Part shown: positions 1 to 8,407 of the stretch, piece after piece
Layout of the letters: each line of letters opens with the position of its first letter
Numbering within the stretch: the first letter of the stretch is position 1
NCBI RefSeq assembly: GCF_001689125.2
Contig: NZ_CP015405.2
Coordinates: 4,304,501 to 4,368,500, forward strand
Reading direction: 5' to 3'
Length of the DNA: 64,000 bases
From: Blautia pseudococcoides
Lineage (GTDB): Bacteria > Bacillota > Clostridia > Lachnospirales > Lachnospiraceae
The notes under the pieces: generated by a model
The model's database searches: none
The model's input: only the letters and a program-made list of their open reading frames with translations
Told to the model about the DNA's origin: nothing
Program-made: the position numbers and the translations under genes

Positions 1-110
1 CGGCTGGGGATATGCACAGGGGACAGTCATTGGTTGTCTGGGCGATCCGGGAAGGGCGGAAGGCGGCTGAGGAGGTGGATGCATCTTTGATGGGGTATTC
101 TAATTTGTAA
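1..110 (+). CDS. gltD: Glutamate synthase small subunit, C-terminal end (partial)
   Basis: The window opens inside a gene whose last 35 codons, read from base 3, end at a TAA at 108-110. The peptide contains [20 protein letters not shown] followed by AAEEVD and ends in MGYSNL. This is the conserved end of the NADPH-dependent glutamate synthase beta subunit (GltD) and related FAD/NAD-binding amidotransferase partners, where the GDxxRGxSLVVWAIxEGR segment contacts the flavin. The family function is passing electrons from NADPH to the GltB subunit for glutamate formation from glutamine and 2-oxoglutarate. Only the tail is visible, so it could also be a GltD-like subunit of another oxidoreductase. 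A hairpin with a T-run follows 22 bases after the stop. Confidence 0.8.
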   Translation, partial: AGDMHRGQSLVVWAIREGRKAAEEVDASLMGYSNL

Positions 111-132
111 AAATGTAAACTTTGAAAACGCT

Positions 133-170
133 GTACCAGGCATAAAAACATGTCTGGTATGGTATTTTTT
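133..170 (+). terminator. Rho-independent terminator of gltD
   Basis: An 11-bp stem (133-143 with 150-160, including wobble pairs) and a 6-base A-rich loop are followed within a few bases by TTTTTT at 165-170. It lies directly downstream of the gltD stop. Confidence 0.7.
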
Positions 171-172
171 CG

Positions 173-201
173 TTGCATGTTTGTCTGGTTTGTGGTATGA
201 T
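173..201 (+). promoter_or_regulatory. Putative sigma-70 promoter
   Basis: TTGCAT at 173-178 and TATGAT at 196-201 are separated by 17 bases. The promoter would start a transcript near 208 that carries the strong ribosome binding site at 303-309 and the 13-codon ORF at 318. No longer gene follows on this strand, so the target may have been lost. Confidence 0.45.
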
Positions 202-317
202 ATATTCATTATTTAATGCATTTTCTGCATAGAATTATTTTCGTTCTGAAAATAAAAATTCCCACATTTTTAAAGCAATCATTAAAAAGGAAAACGTTTA
301 TCCAGGAGGGAGAAAGT

Positions 318-359
318 ATGGGGGAAAAGCTAAATGGGGATCAATTATTAAGTCAATAA
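318..359 (+). other. 13-codon ORF with a good ribosome binding site, likely gene remnant or leader peptide
   Basis: ATG at 318 lies 8 bases after AGGAGGG (303-309) and encodes MGEKLNGDQLLSQ before a TAA. The spacing is that of a translated start, and a promoter-like pair lies 120-145 bases upstream. No homology can be judged at this length. The surrounding non-genic stretch 171-556 otherwise shows only AT-rich sequence and a GC-rich hairpin (520-539) next to the fragment on the opposite strand. I read this as the start of a gene deleted by rearrangement; a leader peptide is the alternative. Confidence 0.3.
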
Positions 360-556
360 CAATTGTCCAGGTCTGATTGTGGATATTAGGAGATCAGAAG
401 AAACATGCATATTCAAATCAAACGATTAAATGCAGTAAAAGTAATTATGCCAAATTTCTGCCTCAGACAGAATCTATTGCATGTTACTAATAAATTCTAT
501 ATCTCTATGCAGAATCCTGGGAGGCAGCAGTCTCCCAGGACACCAGATGTTTCAGT

Positions 557-1036
557 TTATTTTCTGCCGTAGTTAAGTACGGTGTCATACATCGCTTCTA
601 TGTTTTCGCGTTTCGCATTATCAATACTTCCATTTGTATCAAAGATATATCCGCCGCCCGGGGCACAGGTATCTATGAGTGATTTGCAGGCATCTATGAC
701 CTGCTGTTTTGTTCCGTATTCCAGCAGATAGATGGGCAGATTTCCGGATATACAGGCAGTATTTCCAAGGGTTTTCTTGGCCTGGGCCATATCCACACTC
801 TCAAAATGATAGATAACTTTTCCGGCTGGTACGTCCGCAAGCTGTTCCAGACGGCTGTTGTATTTTCCTTCTGTGTAGATAAAGGGGGTGACTCCCATAT
901 CTATGAGGGCAAGCATGATCTTTTTCAGTGGTTTCCAGTATAGTTTTTCATACTGCCGGGGACTCATGAAGCCGTCCATCCCTTTGTGGAGCGGGAAGAA
1001 GACACGTTTAACCGGAAGTGGGGCATGTTTCGTTGG
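557..1036 (-). pseudogene. Uroporphyrinogen decarboxylase-family protein, 3' fragment
   Basis: On the minus strand an open frame runs from just after a TGA (1037-1039) to the stop at 557. It contains the UroD/MtaA-type segment FFPLHKGMDGFMSPRQYEK, then ALIDMGVTPFIYTEG, then GGGYIFDTNGSID near the end. These are hallmarks of the C-terminal half of the uroporphyrinogen decarboxylase superfamily, which includes corrinoid-protein methyltransferases of Clostridia. Intact members have roughly 340-400 residues; only about 160 are left and the N-terminal half of the barrel is missing. The homologous reading starts before the first ATG (976-979), so the visible ATG is not a true start. No ribosome binding site precedes it. 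Almost certainly non-functional. Confidence 0.7.
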
Positions 1037-1291
1037 TCATAAAGACCCCTTTCCCACATTTTTTCTGCTTTTTGTGGAAAACCCTGTCCATTTGGCAGTA
1101 GAATGTGTATAAATGGTTTCGTGCAAAGTTTATATCTTTATTATACTAAATTGCAGGGGAATGTAAATGAGATCAATGGATTTTGCTTGCATTTTTATGG
1201 TGTAAATGATATGGTTTGCGGGCAGACAACGAAGGAAAATAAATGGTTCTATACTTTTAGATATAGTATACAGTTAAAAGAAGGAGGCAGT

Positions 1292-3163
1292 ATGGATAAA
1301 TATCAAATACTGAAAAAATACTTTGGCTATGATACCTTCCGGGATGGGCAGGAACTGCTGATAGACAGCATTCTGTCGGGGAGGGATGTGCTAGGGATCA
1401 TGCCCACAGGAGCGGGAAAATCCCTTTGTTACCAGGTGCCTGCCATGCTTATGGATGGGATCACCCTGGTGATCTCGCCTCTCATTTCCCTGATGAAGGA
1501 CCAGGTGGGTTCTTTGAATCAGGCGGGGATCCATGCGGCGTTTCTGAACAGTTCGCTGACAGTGGGGCAATATTATAAAGCGCTGGATTATGCGAGACAG
1601 GGGAGATACCCCATTATCTATGTGGCGCCGGAGCGGCTGGTGACAGAGGAGTTTTTGGATTTTGCCCTTCATGCAAATATTGTGATGGTGGCGGTGGATG
1701 AGGCACATTGTGTTTCCCAGTGGGGACAGGATTTCAGGCCCAGTTATCTGAAGATTGTGGAGTTTATTAAAAAACTGCCGAAACGGCCCGTAGTGAGCGC
1801 ATTTACGGCTACGGCCACCAAAGAGGTGCGGGATGATATTATGGATATTCTGCTCCTGGAGGATCCGGAGGTATTGACAACAGGGTTTGACAGGCCGAAC
1901 CTATATTTTGGAGTGCAGGCTCCAAAGAATAAATATGAAGTGCTGAAAAATTATCTGGAAATGCATCCCGGTGAATGCGGCATTGTATACTGTCTGACCA
2001 GGAAAGGTGTGGAGGAAGTATGCGGAAGGCTGCGGGAGGATGGGTTTTCCGTGACCCGTTATCATGCAGGGCTTGGTGACGGGGAGAGGAAGCGGAATCA
2101 GGATGATTTTATATATGACAGGTATCAGATCATCGTGGCCACAAATGCGTTTGGCATGGGAATTGACAAGTCAAACGTAAGATTTGTGGTGCATTATAAT
2201 ATGCCGAAAAACATGGAGAGTTATTACCAGGAGGCTGGCCGTGCAGGACGTGACGGGGAGCCGTCGGAGTGTATTTTGCTCTATGGGGGGCAGGATGTGG
2301 TGACAAACCAACTGTTCATTGACAACAGCCAGGATAACCAGGAGCTTGACCAGGTGACACAGGAGATGGTGGCAGAGCGGGACAGGGAGAGACTTCGTAA
2401 GATGACGTATTATTGTTTTACGAATGAATGCCTGCGGGATTACATACTGCGGTATTTCGGAGAATATGGGGAGAATTACTGCGGGAATTGTTCTAACTGT
2501 CTGAGCCAGTTTGAGACTGTGGATGTGACAGAGATTGCAAAGGCCCTGATCGGGTGTGTGAAAAGCAGCAGACAGAGATATGGAACTACGGTTATTATAG
2601 ACACGGTACACGGGGCAAATACGGCGAAGATAAGAAATTACAGGATGAATGAGAATCCCAATTATGGGGAGCTGGCAAAAGTGCCCACCTATAGGCTGAG
2701 ACAGGTTATCAATTATCTGCTATTAAATGAGTATCTTACCGTTACCAATGATGAGTACGCAGTTGTAAAGCTGACCGTTAAATCGGAGGAGGTGCTGGCT
2801 GACGGGGTACAGATCACTATGAAAATGGCAAAAGAGCAGGAACATACATCCGGTGAGAAGAAAAAGAAGAAGAGCAGGAAAGGGCCTGCCGCCGGGTTTG
2901 CAGGAGCGGAATTTACGGAGGAAGAGGAACAGCTCTTTGAAGTGCTGCGGGGGCTTCGGACAGAAATTGCAAGGGAGGAGAAGGTCCCGCCTTATATTGT
3001 TTTCTCCGACAAGACCTTGACCCATATGTGTATATTAAAGCCGAGAACCAGAAACGCAATGTTGTCGGTTACAGGGGTGGGAGAATTTAAATATGAAAAG
3101 TACGGGGAGCGCTTTGTGGCCTGTATCAGGGATAATGTGCCGGATGACGGGGATAGTGTTTGA
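1292..3163 (+). CDS. recQ: ATP-dependent DNA helicase RecQ
   Basis: This 623-residue protein is a 3'-5' superfamily 2 helicase for recombination and replication repair. The Walker A motif MPTGAGKS lies at about 37-44 and the DEAH box (VDEAHCVSQWGQDFRP) at about 134-149. Motif VI includes QEAGRAGRDG. The RecQ zinc site follows as C-x(6)-C...CGNC-x2-C at about 374-400, and an HRDC-like domain covers roughly 540-610. A lysine-rich linker (KKKKKSRKG) precedes HRDC. The start was set at ATG 1292, 6 bases after AAGGAGG; the frame is open 189 bases further upstream, but that part has no family similarity and no ribosome site. The gene stands alone and its stop touches a decayed ORF. The family call is secure. 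Confidence 0.96.
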   Translation: MDKYQILKKYFGYDTFRDGQELLIDSILSGRDVLGIMPTGAGKSLCYQVPAMLMDGITLVISPLISLMKDQVGSLNQAGIHAAFLNSSLTVGQYYKALDYARQGRYPIIYVAPERLVTEEFLDFALHANIVMVAVDEAHCVSQWGQDFRPSYLKIVEFIKKLPKRPVVSAFTATATKEVRDDIMDILLLEDPEVLTTGFDRPNLYFGVQAPKNKYEVLKNYLEMHPGECGIVYCLTRKGVEEVCGRLREDGFSVTRYHAGLGDGERKRNQDDFIYDRYQIIVATNAFGMGIDKSNVRFVVHYNMPKNMESYYQEAGRAGRDGEPSECILLYGGQDVVTNQLFIDNSQDNQELDQVTQEMVAERDRERLRKMTYYCFTNECLRDYILRYFGEYGENYCGNCSNCLSQFETVDVTEIAKALIGCVKSSRQRYGTTVIIDTVHGANTAKIRNYRMNENPNYGELAKVPTYRLRQVINYLLLNEYLTVTNDEYAVVKLTVKSEEVLADGVQITMKMAKEQEHTSGEKKKKKSRKGPAAGFAGAEFTEEEEQLFEVLRGLRTEIAREEKVPPYIVFSDKTLTHMCILKPRTRNAMLSVTGVGEFKYEKYGERFVACIRDNVPDDGDSV

Positions 3164-3464
3164 CAGAGGATAAGGAACAGAGGTTTTTGTCTGCCGATAA
3201 GATGACGCTGAGTGAACTGGTCTCTCAGATAAATGAACTGCGTGATGAAAGCGCTGTGAAGCGTCTTACCAATAAGGCAGTGCAGTAAAAGCTGCTGGAT
3301 GAAGGATATCCCGAAACATAGGGAATCGGGGGAGAAAAGGGAAAGAAAATAGGATTACAGCAGAGATGCGGGTAAGCGAAAAAGGGAATGAGTATGAGGT
3401 TCTGTATTATTCAAAGAATGCACAGAGGGCACTGCTGGAGATGATAAAGGAGGGGGAAAAGTAG
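3160..3464 (+). pseudogene. Decayed ORF directly after recQ
   Basis: A reading frame overlapping the recQ stop gives MTLSELVSQINELRDESAVK and continues to GTGCAG before an in-frame TAA (3286-3288) and a TAG shortly after. From about 3350 another frame resumes coherent sequence (EMRVSEKGNEYEVLYYSKNA) to a TAG at 3462-3464. Together the parts read like one small protein of about 95 residues broken by two stops and a frameshift. The hydrophilic, winged-helix-like pattern does not identify the family. A decayed partner or C-terminal extension of recQ is possible. Confidence 0.45.
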
Positions 3465-3617
3465 GAGAAAAATTGGTTGTGAAAAAAGGCTTTGGATATT
3501 TAATTAAATTCAATTAACCTTTATGACATACAAAAGAGACGATAAGATAAATATTAAAGTGAATATTACAAATTTGCAAAAATTAAGAAAGAATTAATTT
3601 GATTGTTAATGGTTTTG
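3465..3617 (+). other. AT-rich intergenic stretch before the pilus promoter
   Basis: No gene is seen here. The stretch is very AT-rich with A-tracts (for example AAAATTAAG), which suits an upstream promoter element or a nucleoid-protein target. Together with the pilin leader (3647-3806) it makes up the 340-base gap before the first pilin gene. Confidence 0.4.
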
Positions 3618-3646
3618 TTGACAAAAGTAGTCAAAAATTATATAAT
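3618..3646 (+). promoter_or_regulatory. Strong sigma-70 promoter of the type IV pilus operon
   Basis: TTGACA at 3618-3623 and TATAAT at 3641-3646 are both perfect consensus with a 17-base spacer. It is the only strong promoter seen before the pilin gene. Transcription would begin near 3653, leaving a leader of about 150 bases. Confidence 0.85.
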
Positions 3647-3652
3647 AAATCA

Positions 3653-3806
3653 ATGCAAGAGTTCGGGTAAATGCGGCATACAAGCAGTGGCTTGCAATAT
3701 GATTATACGAAGAGTAAATGCAGGTTTGCTATTTTATCCGCATGTATCATCCACATTCAGGTGCAGGTATGTGGATGGAAAATAAAGTTAATGGAGGAAT
3801 TCACAT
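3653..3806 (+). promoter_or_regulatory. Pilin 5' leader with a hairpin next to the ribosome site
   Basis: The leader is about 150 bases long. It contains a perfect 9-bp stem (3748-3756 with 3769-3777, 12-base loop) that ends about 15 bases before GGAGG (3793-3797). No c-di-GMP-I or c-di-GMP-II riboswitch consensus was recognised. The hairpin may stabilise the abundant pilin mRNA or modulate translation; this is inference. Confidence 0.4.
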
Positions 3807-4229
3807 ATGGTGAAAAAATTAAGGGAAAACCGGAAAAATAAAAAAGGTTTTACTCTGGTGGAATTGATTGTTGTTATTGTTATTATTTTGGTGCTGTCAG
3901 CGGTAATGGTACCTAATGTTCTGAAATATGTTGAAAAATCACAAAAGGCCAATTGTAAGGCAGATGCAGGTACTATTTTAGTAGACTTACAGGCACAGAT
4001 TGCTGATTTATATTCAACAGAGAATATAACAGTCACTTTGCCGACAACAGCCGCAGGTGCAACAGTTACAAGTGTTGCAGCAGGCGCTACACAAGTAGTT
4101 CCTAAAAATAAAAATGAAGCAAATTATACGGTTACTGATGGAGAAGTTACATATTTTTCATACTTTAATGGGAAATTTAATGCAATTTGGACGAAAGATG
4201 TAGGCTGGTCTGGAACTTGTATGGATTAA
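3807..4229 (+). CDS. pilA: Major type IV pilin (prepilin)
   Basis: This 140-residue prepilin is the likely main fibre subunit. The leader is basic (MVKKLRENRKNKKG), with cleavage expected after Gly14; the mature protein begins FTLVELIVVIVIILVLS with glutamate at +5, followed by the hydrophobic alpha-1 helix. The C-terminal part is short and Ala/Thr/Val-rich with only two cysteines. It is first in the operon, under a consensus promoter and before an intercistronic terminator (4716-4754), an arrangement that would give it the highest expression. A ComGC-like role in DNA uptake is an alternative, but the later PilT and minor pilins favour a retractable pilus. Ribosome site GGAGG lies 9 bases upstream. 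Confidence 0.92.
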   Translation: MVKKLRENRKNKKGFTLVELIVVIVIILVLSAVMVPNVLKYVEKSQKANCKADAGTILVDLQAQIADLYSTENITVTLPTTAAGATVTSVAAGATQVVPKNKNEANYTVTDGEVTYFSYFNGKFNAIWTKDVGWSGTCMD

Positions 4230-4262
4230 TTGAATGAACATAAGGAGGTTTCATAATTAAAA

Positions 4263-4706
4263 ATGCAAACAGATTATGAAACTCTCACCCGCAAAACAAA
4301 ATTCCGCAGACTACTAAAAATCTCCCTGCTAACGCTCCTAATCAGCATAGCTGTTCTTGCACCAGCGCTATGGTATTGGGATCAATCCATACAAATGCGG
4401 TCTGCACTGCGAAGTGCCAAAAATGTGCTCCTGAACACAGAACTGCTCTCTATACAGTACAATGGTTTAGATGAACCGCTTCTGGACAGTTCACGTGAAA
4501 GTGGAATGGCGGAGGAGGCGGAAGAGGAAGTGAAGAGTTATTCCGGTGTGGAAGGTGAAATTCATCTTGTATCTTGGGATAAAGCCAAATGCCGTGTGCT
4601 GAGCATGACATATCAGGAGGGAAAATACTTAGTAATCTACGAAGCAGATGATAAGGATTCCGGAATATGGACAATTTACCGGAAGACCCGGCATTATAAA
4701 AACTAA
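4263..4706 (+). CDS. Single-pass membrane protein of the pilus operon
   Basis: The 147-residue product has a basic N-terminus, one transmembrane helix at about 18-38 (LLKISLLTLLISIAVLAPAL) and an extracytoplasmic part with an acidic stretch (EEAEEEVKSY) and a C-terminal beta-rich segment. There is no prepilin cleavage motif. No family was recognised. Its place between the major pilin and the prepilin peptidase and its topology suggest a pilus accessory protein, for example a minor subunit-like or platform component. The ribosome site AAGGAGG lies about 12 bases before the ATG, a little far. A terminator-like hairpin follows immediately. Confidence 0.75.
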   Translation: MQTDYETLTRKTKFRRLLKISLLTLLISIAVLAPALWYWDQSIQMRSALRSAKNVLLNTELLSIQYNGLDEPLLDSSRESGMAEEAEEEVKSYSGVEGEIHLVSWDKAKCRVLSMTYQEGKYLVIYEADDKDSGIWTIYRKTRHYKN

Positions 4707-4715
4707 TAACAGGAG

Positions 4716-4754
4716 GGGATTTCGTTTGGTATGAGCCAGGTGAAATCCCTTTTT
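4716..4754 (+). terminator. Intercistronic terminator or attenuator after the pilin genes
   Basis: GGGATTTC (4716-4723) pairs perfectly with GAAATCCC (4742-4749) and is followed by TTTTT. It lies between the first two genes and pilD. Because the following genes belong to the same system, partial termination would raise pilin over machinery transcript. Confidence 0.7.
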
Positions 4755-4876
4755 GTCATTTCCGGGGGCAAACGTGAAATTTAATTCGGAATTGTCTTTT
4801 TAAGAGGATGAATATTCGTGTATCACCAAGAGAAGTTCGTCCTTCTAAAAAAATAATTCGGAACAAAGAGGCTGAT

Positions 4877-5656
4877 ATGGACGTATATAATAGTTATCAG
4901 GCATTCATTGCTGTATTGATATTTTTTTCGGGAACGTGTATTTTTTCTTTTCTGAACGTGATCATCTACCGTGTTCCCAGAAAAATGGATTTTGTGAGAG
5001 GACATTCTCTCTGCCCATCCTGCAGTCATCAATTGGGGGCTTTGGATTTGATTCCGCTGTTCAGTTACGTTTTCCTGGGTGGAAAGTGCCGTTACTGTAA
5101 AAAGAAAATTGGTGTCAGGGATACACTCATAGAACTTTTTGGCGGCGGAGCCGCGCTGTTCTGCGCTTGGTATTATAAGGAAAATCCGGCTGTGGCATTG
5201 ACCGTGTTCCTGTTTTTCTGTATTCTGACAGTAGTGTCGTTTATGGACATAGACACCATGGAAATTGAGGACGGGAGCTGGATCGCCATATACATATTGG
5301 CTGTGGCAGCATGTTTTACAATGCCGGAAATATCCCTTGTCTCCAGGCTCATGGGGGTTGTCTGCGTGAGTATCCCCATGCTTCTTCTGACACTGGCAGT
5401 ACCGGGGGCATTCGGCGGCGGGGATATTAAGCTGATGGGCGCATGCGGAGCATTTTTGGGATGGAAAATCACACTGGTTTCCGCGTTCCTTGCTATTTTA
5501 CTGGGAGGAATATGGGGGATCGGACTGCTGCTTGGGAAGAAGAAAAGCAGGAAGGACCATTTCGCGTTTGGACCCTTTCTCTGTATGGGGATGGTAATCG
5601 GCCTTTTATGGGGAGAACAGATTATTTCATGGTATTTGGGATTTTTGAAAATATAA
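4877..5656 (+). CDS. pilD: Type IV prepilin peptidase (leader peptidase/N-methyltransferase)
   Basis: This 259-residue polytopic membrane aspartyl protease (A24 family) cleaves prepilin leaders after glycine and methylates the new N-terminus. The two CxxC pairs of bifunctional enzymes are present (CPSC and CRYC, about 45-75), as are both catalytic aspartates: one in FMDIDTMEI (near 125) and one in GGGDIKLMGACGAFLG (near 182). Multiple hydrophobic helices fill the rest. The start was put at ATG 4877, 8 bases after AAAGAGG; an upstream in-frame ATG at 4808 has its ribosome site directly abutting and would add a charged, non-membrane extension. It should process all five prepilin-like proteins of the operon. 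Confidence 0.93.
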   Translation: MDVYNSYQAFIAVLIFFSGTCIFSFLNVIIYRVPRKMDFVRGHSLCPSCSHQLGALDLIPLFSYVFLGGKCRYCKKKIGVRDTLIELFGGGAALFCAWYYKENPAVALTVFLFFCILTVVSFMDIDTMEIEDGSWIAIYILAVAACFTMPEISLVSRLMGVVCVSIPMLLLTLAVPGAFGGGDIKLMGACGAFLGWKITLVSAFLAILLGGIWGIGLLLGKKKSRKDHFAFGPFLCMGMVIGLLWGEQIISWYLGFLKI

Positions 5657-5711
5657 CGGCTAAAGGTATGGGGATACTGTACTTTTCAACTACATATTGG
5701 GAGGCCTTTTT

Positions 5712-6911
5712 ATGGCACAGTTTAAATATAAGGCAAGGACACTGGATGGTAAAGTAATAAAGGGCATCATGAACGTAGCTGATGACACGGAGCTGCAGCA
5801 GAAACTGCATGAACAGGACGCTTTTTTACTGAATGCCAAAGAAATGAAGAATGCAAAAGGCGTAAAGCAGTTCAAGCCTAAAGTTCTGGCGGATTTTTCA
5901 AGGCAGCTGGGTACACTGATCGCTTCCGGCGTTACGCTTGTCAGAGCCCTGAATATTATAGCCAGCGGTGAGGCGGTCAGCCAGAAACAGCGGGGAATCT
6001 ATGAGGATTTACTCAGACAGATTCGGCAGGGTATTGCGCTCTCAGATGCCATGGAGGCACAGAACGGGGCGTTTCCGCCTTTGATGATTTATATGTACCG
6101 CTCAGCAGAGACCAGCGGTAATTTGGATAAAGTATCTATGCAGATGGCAGAACATTATGAGAAGAGCCACAAACTGAACTCAAAAATATCCAGTTCTATG
6201 ACATATCCTAAGATATTGGGGATTATGGTGGTAGCAGTTGTACTGATACTTACTAAATTTGTGCTTCCCCAGTTTGAAGAGCTGTTCGCCCAGATGGAAG
6301 AGCTGCCCCTGTCTACCAGGATTCTCATGGGGTTCAGTGATCTCCTGCAGAACCACTGGATCATAGTGCTGGTAGTGGTGATACTTCTCATTGTAGGTGT
6401 CAGAGCACTGCTGTTTATTCCGAAGGTGCGCCTGCAGTGGCACAGGTTTAAACTGAAAGTACCTCTGTTTGGAAAGCTGCAGAAGACAATCTGTACATCG
6501 AGGTTTGCAAGGACATTGAGTTCTCTGTATTCCGCGGGTATCCCCATTGTCTCAGCGCTGCAGATCGCAAGGAAGACAATCGGAAATGATTATATAGATG
6601 CCCAGTTTGATCAGGTGATCCCCTTTGTAAGAGCAGGTAATAATCTGAGTGACGGCCTGGATTTGGTAGATGGATTTGTAAGAAAACTGTCCGACTCCAT
6701 ACGGGTGGGGGAGGAGACGGGAAGTCTGGATACCATGTTGTCCTCAACTGCAGATTTTATGGAATATGATGCAGATATGGCAATTGCAAAAATGGTTTCT
6801 TATGTTGAGCCGATCATGCTTTTGGTTATGGGCGTGATCGTGGCATTTGTTATGGTATCTGTATTCAGTGCACTTTATGGTTCTTATGATTCCATTGCAG
6901 GAATGTCTTAG
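5712..6911 (+). CDS. pilC: Type IV pilus inner-membrane platform protein PilC
   Basis: The 399-residue protein is of the GspF/PilC family. The N-terminus MAQFKYKARTLDGK is typical of the family, and two T2SS-F domains follow (about 60-180 and 265-390), each with FxRQLGTLIxSG-like and FARTLSSLYSAGIP segments. Three transmembrane regions lie near 165-190, 215-240 and 370-395. PilC couples the ATPases to pilin polymerisation. Start ATG 5712 is 8 bases after GGAGG; an upstream in-frame ATG at 5697 overlaps that site. The gene sits 55 bases after pilD and 14 before pilM. Confidence 0.95.
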   Translation: MAQFKYKARTLDGKVIKGIMNVADDTELQQKLHEQDAFLLNAKEMKNAKGVKQFKPKVLADFSRQLGTLIASGVTLVRALNIIASGEAVSQKQRGIYEDLLRQIRQGIALSDAMEAQNGAFPPLMIYMYRSAETSGNLDKVSMQMAEHYEKSHKLNSKISSSMTYPKILGIMVVAVVLILTKFVLPQFEELFAQMEELPLSTRILMGFSDLLQNHWIIVLVVVILLIVGVRALLFIPKVRLQWHRFKLKVPLFGKLQKTICTSRFARTLSSLYSAGIPIVSALQIARKTIGNDYIDAQFDQVIPFVRAGNNLSDGLDLVDGFVRKLSDSIRVGEETGSLDTMLSSTADFMEYDADMAIAKMVSYVEPIMLLVMGVIVAFVMVSVFSALYGSYDSIAGMS

Positions 6912-6925
6912 AAAGGGGAAACAAC

Positions 6926-8407
6926 ATGCTGACCGTATATTTATCGAATAAATACATAAGGATAGTGACAGGTGATTATTCCTCCGGAAAAGTGAGTGTC
7001 CGGGGGATGTACTATACAATTGACACCACAGGATGTCTGGTGAACGGGGCTATTGTGGATGAGGAAAGCCTGCTTGAACTGCTGCGGGAACAGTGGGAGG
7101 TGCAGAACCTGCCCAAAAAAGATGTCTATCTGGTGCTGGACAGCAACCAGTTTACGGCGAAGGTTGTGCAGGTACCGGTATTGAATGAAAAGAAAATGAT
7201 GGAATACCTGAGCCGTGAATTTACGGATGTGGGGAGAATATCCAGTCCGGTTTACGGCTATTTTCAGTTACATGGGGAGGATAAAAAGGCAAAGATACGG
7301 AAGGTATTTGCCATGGCAGCACCCAGGGATTATGCCATACAGTTTGTTGAGTTGTTTGCGAAGCTGGGTGTGAAGCTGTCCGGAATTGAATGTGCCAATG
7401 GGTCCATGATACGGCTTTTGGATAAGATGGAGCAGCTCAAAGGAAAAACCTGTATTGTCCAGTTTGTGGATGAGATGAACCTGACCAATGCGCTCTTAGT
7501 TGAAGGCAGGTATGAGACCTTTAACAAAAAGAGACTCTTCTCAGAGCCGGGGACACCCGGATATGCGGTGGAGACAGCCAGGGCTGTCAGTAATCTGATC
7601 CAGTTTGCAAAGGCGCAGAATATACCGCAGAAGATAACGGATGTGTATGTTGCGGGGTTGTCAGATGAGGACTACATTGTTTATGAGGACAGCATAGCCC
7701 AGATCAATGCGGATCTGGGTGTGGATAAACTGGAAAGCAGCAAATATTTTACATACGCCAAGACAAATGACCCATATATCAGCTTTGCCAATTTTGCACT
7801 GGCTATTGGCGGAATGCTGAAGACAGATCCGAAAACAAATGTGGCGGCTCAGATTAAATATACACCGGAACAGATAGAGAGAAGAAAAGCCAGAAGAAAG
7901 ATCACAGTTCCGGTGGGGGTAATTATAGGCGTGTTAGTTCTGGTATCTCTTGTGCTGCTGGTGAGAAAAATTATGCTGACCAATGAATTGAAAGCATTGG
8001 AGGATTTTAATCAAAGTGCTTCTGTCCTTGAAGCGTGTCAGGAATATGATGCGGCCCAGGAAAGAATGTCAGCTATATCAGCCATCCACACAGGCATGGA
8101 ATCCCTTGGCGTGGAACTGGAGGAATATCCTCTTGTGGACAGCACAGTGGAGTATACCATCGTAGCCTGCGCAGAAGGACTGGTATCTGCGCAGATCAGC
8201 TCCTATGATTCCACAACGGGAATACTGAGCTTTAATACCAGTGCAGGGGATGTGGAGCAGATCAACCAGTTTATTGCGCTGCTTATGGAAAAGGAGATCT
8301 TTGCGTCTGTGGATTACACCGGATACTCACAGAACCAGGACGGAGACTGGAGTGTGAAAGTGAACTGCACGATGGCCCCGGTACAGCAGGAGGTAGCAGA
8401 GGAATGA
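6926..8407 (+). CDS. PilM-PilN fusion protein of the pilus alignment complex
   Basis: The 493-residue product has two parts. Residues 1-300 have the actin-like PilM fold pattern: an N-terminal beta strand (MLTVYLSNKYIRIV), the SHS2-like segment ending in PVLNEKKMMEYLSREF, and an ASKHA-type second half. A short cytoplasmic linker leads to a single transmembrane helix at about 325-346 (VPVGVIIGVLVLVSLVLLV). Residues 347-493 form a coiled coil and a small domain, as in PilN. In most bacteria PilM and PilN are separate, PilM docking on the N-terminal tail of PilN. Here the docking is covalent. The next gene, pilO, overlaps by 4 bases (ATGA). The PilM part is clear; PilN is inferred from topology and order. 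Confidence 0.85.
   Translation: MLTVYLSNKYIRIVTGDYSSGKVSVRGMYYTIDTTGCLVNGAIVDEESLLELLREQWEVQNLPKKDVYLVLDSNQFTAKVVQVPVLNEKKMMEYLSREFTDVGRISSPVYGYFQLHGEDKKAKIRKVFAMAAPRDYAIQFVELFAKLGVKLSGIECANGSMIRLLDKMEQLKGKTCIVQFVDEMNLTNALLVEGRYETFNKKRLFSEPGTPGYAVETARAVSNLIQFAKAQNIPQKITDVYVAGLSDEDYIVYEDSIAQINADLGVDKLESSKYFTYAKTNDPYISFANFALAIGGMLKTDPKTNVAAQIKYTPEQIERRKARRKITVPVGVIIGVLVLVSLVLLVRKIMLTNELKALEDFNQSASVLEACQEYDAAQERMSAISAIHTGMESLGVELEEYPLVDSTVEYTIVACAEGLVSAQISSYDSTTGILSFNTSAGDVEQINQFIALLMEKEIFASVDYTGYSQNQDGDWSVKVNCTMAPVQQEVAEE

Noticed and set aside
1103..1291. Extension of RecQ upstream of ATG 1292
   Set aside because: The 63 extra residues have no helicase-family character and no ribosome site, while AAGGAGG sits before 1292.
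3603..3785. 60-codon open frame before the pilin
   Set aside because: It covers the consensus promoter and the leader hairpin and has no ribosome site.
3653..3806. c-di-GMP riboswitch in the pilin leader
   Set aside because: Neither the class I nor the class II conserved core could be found.
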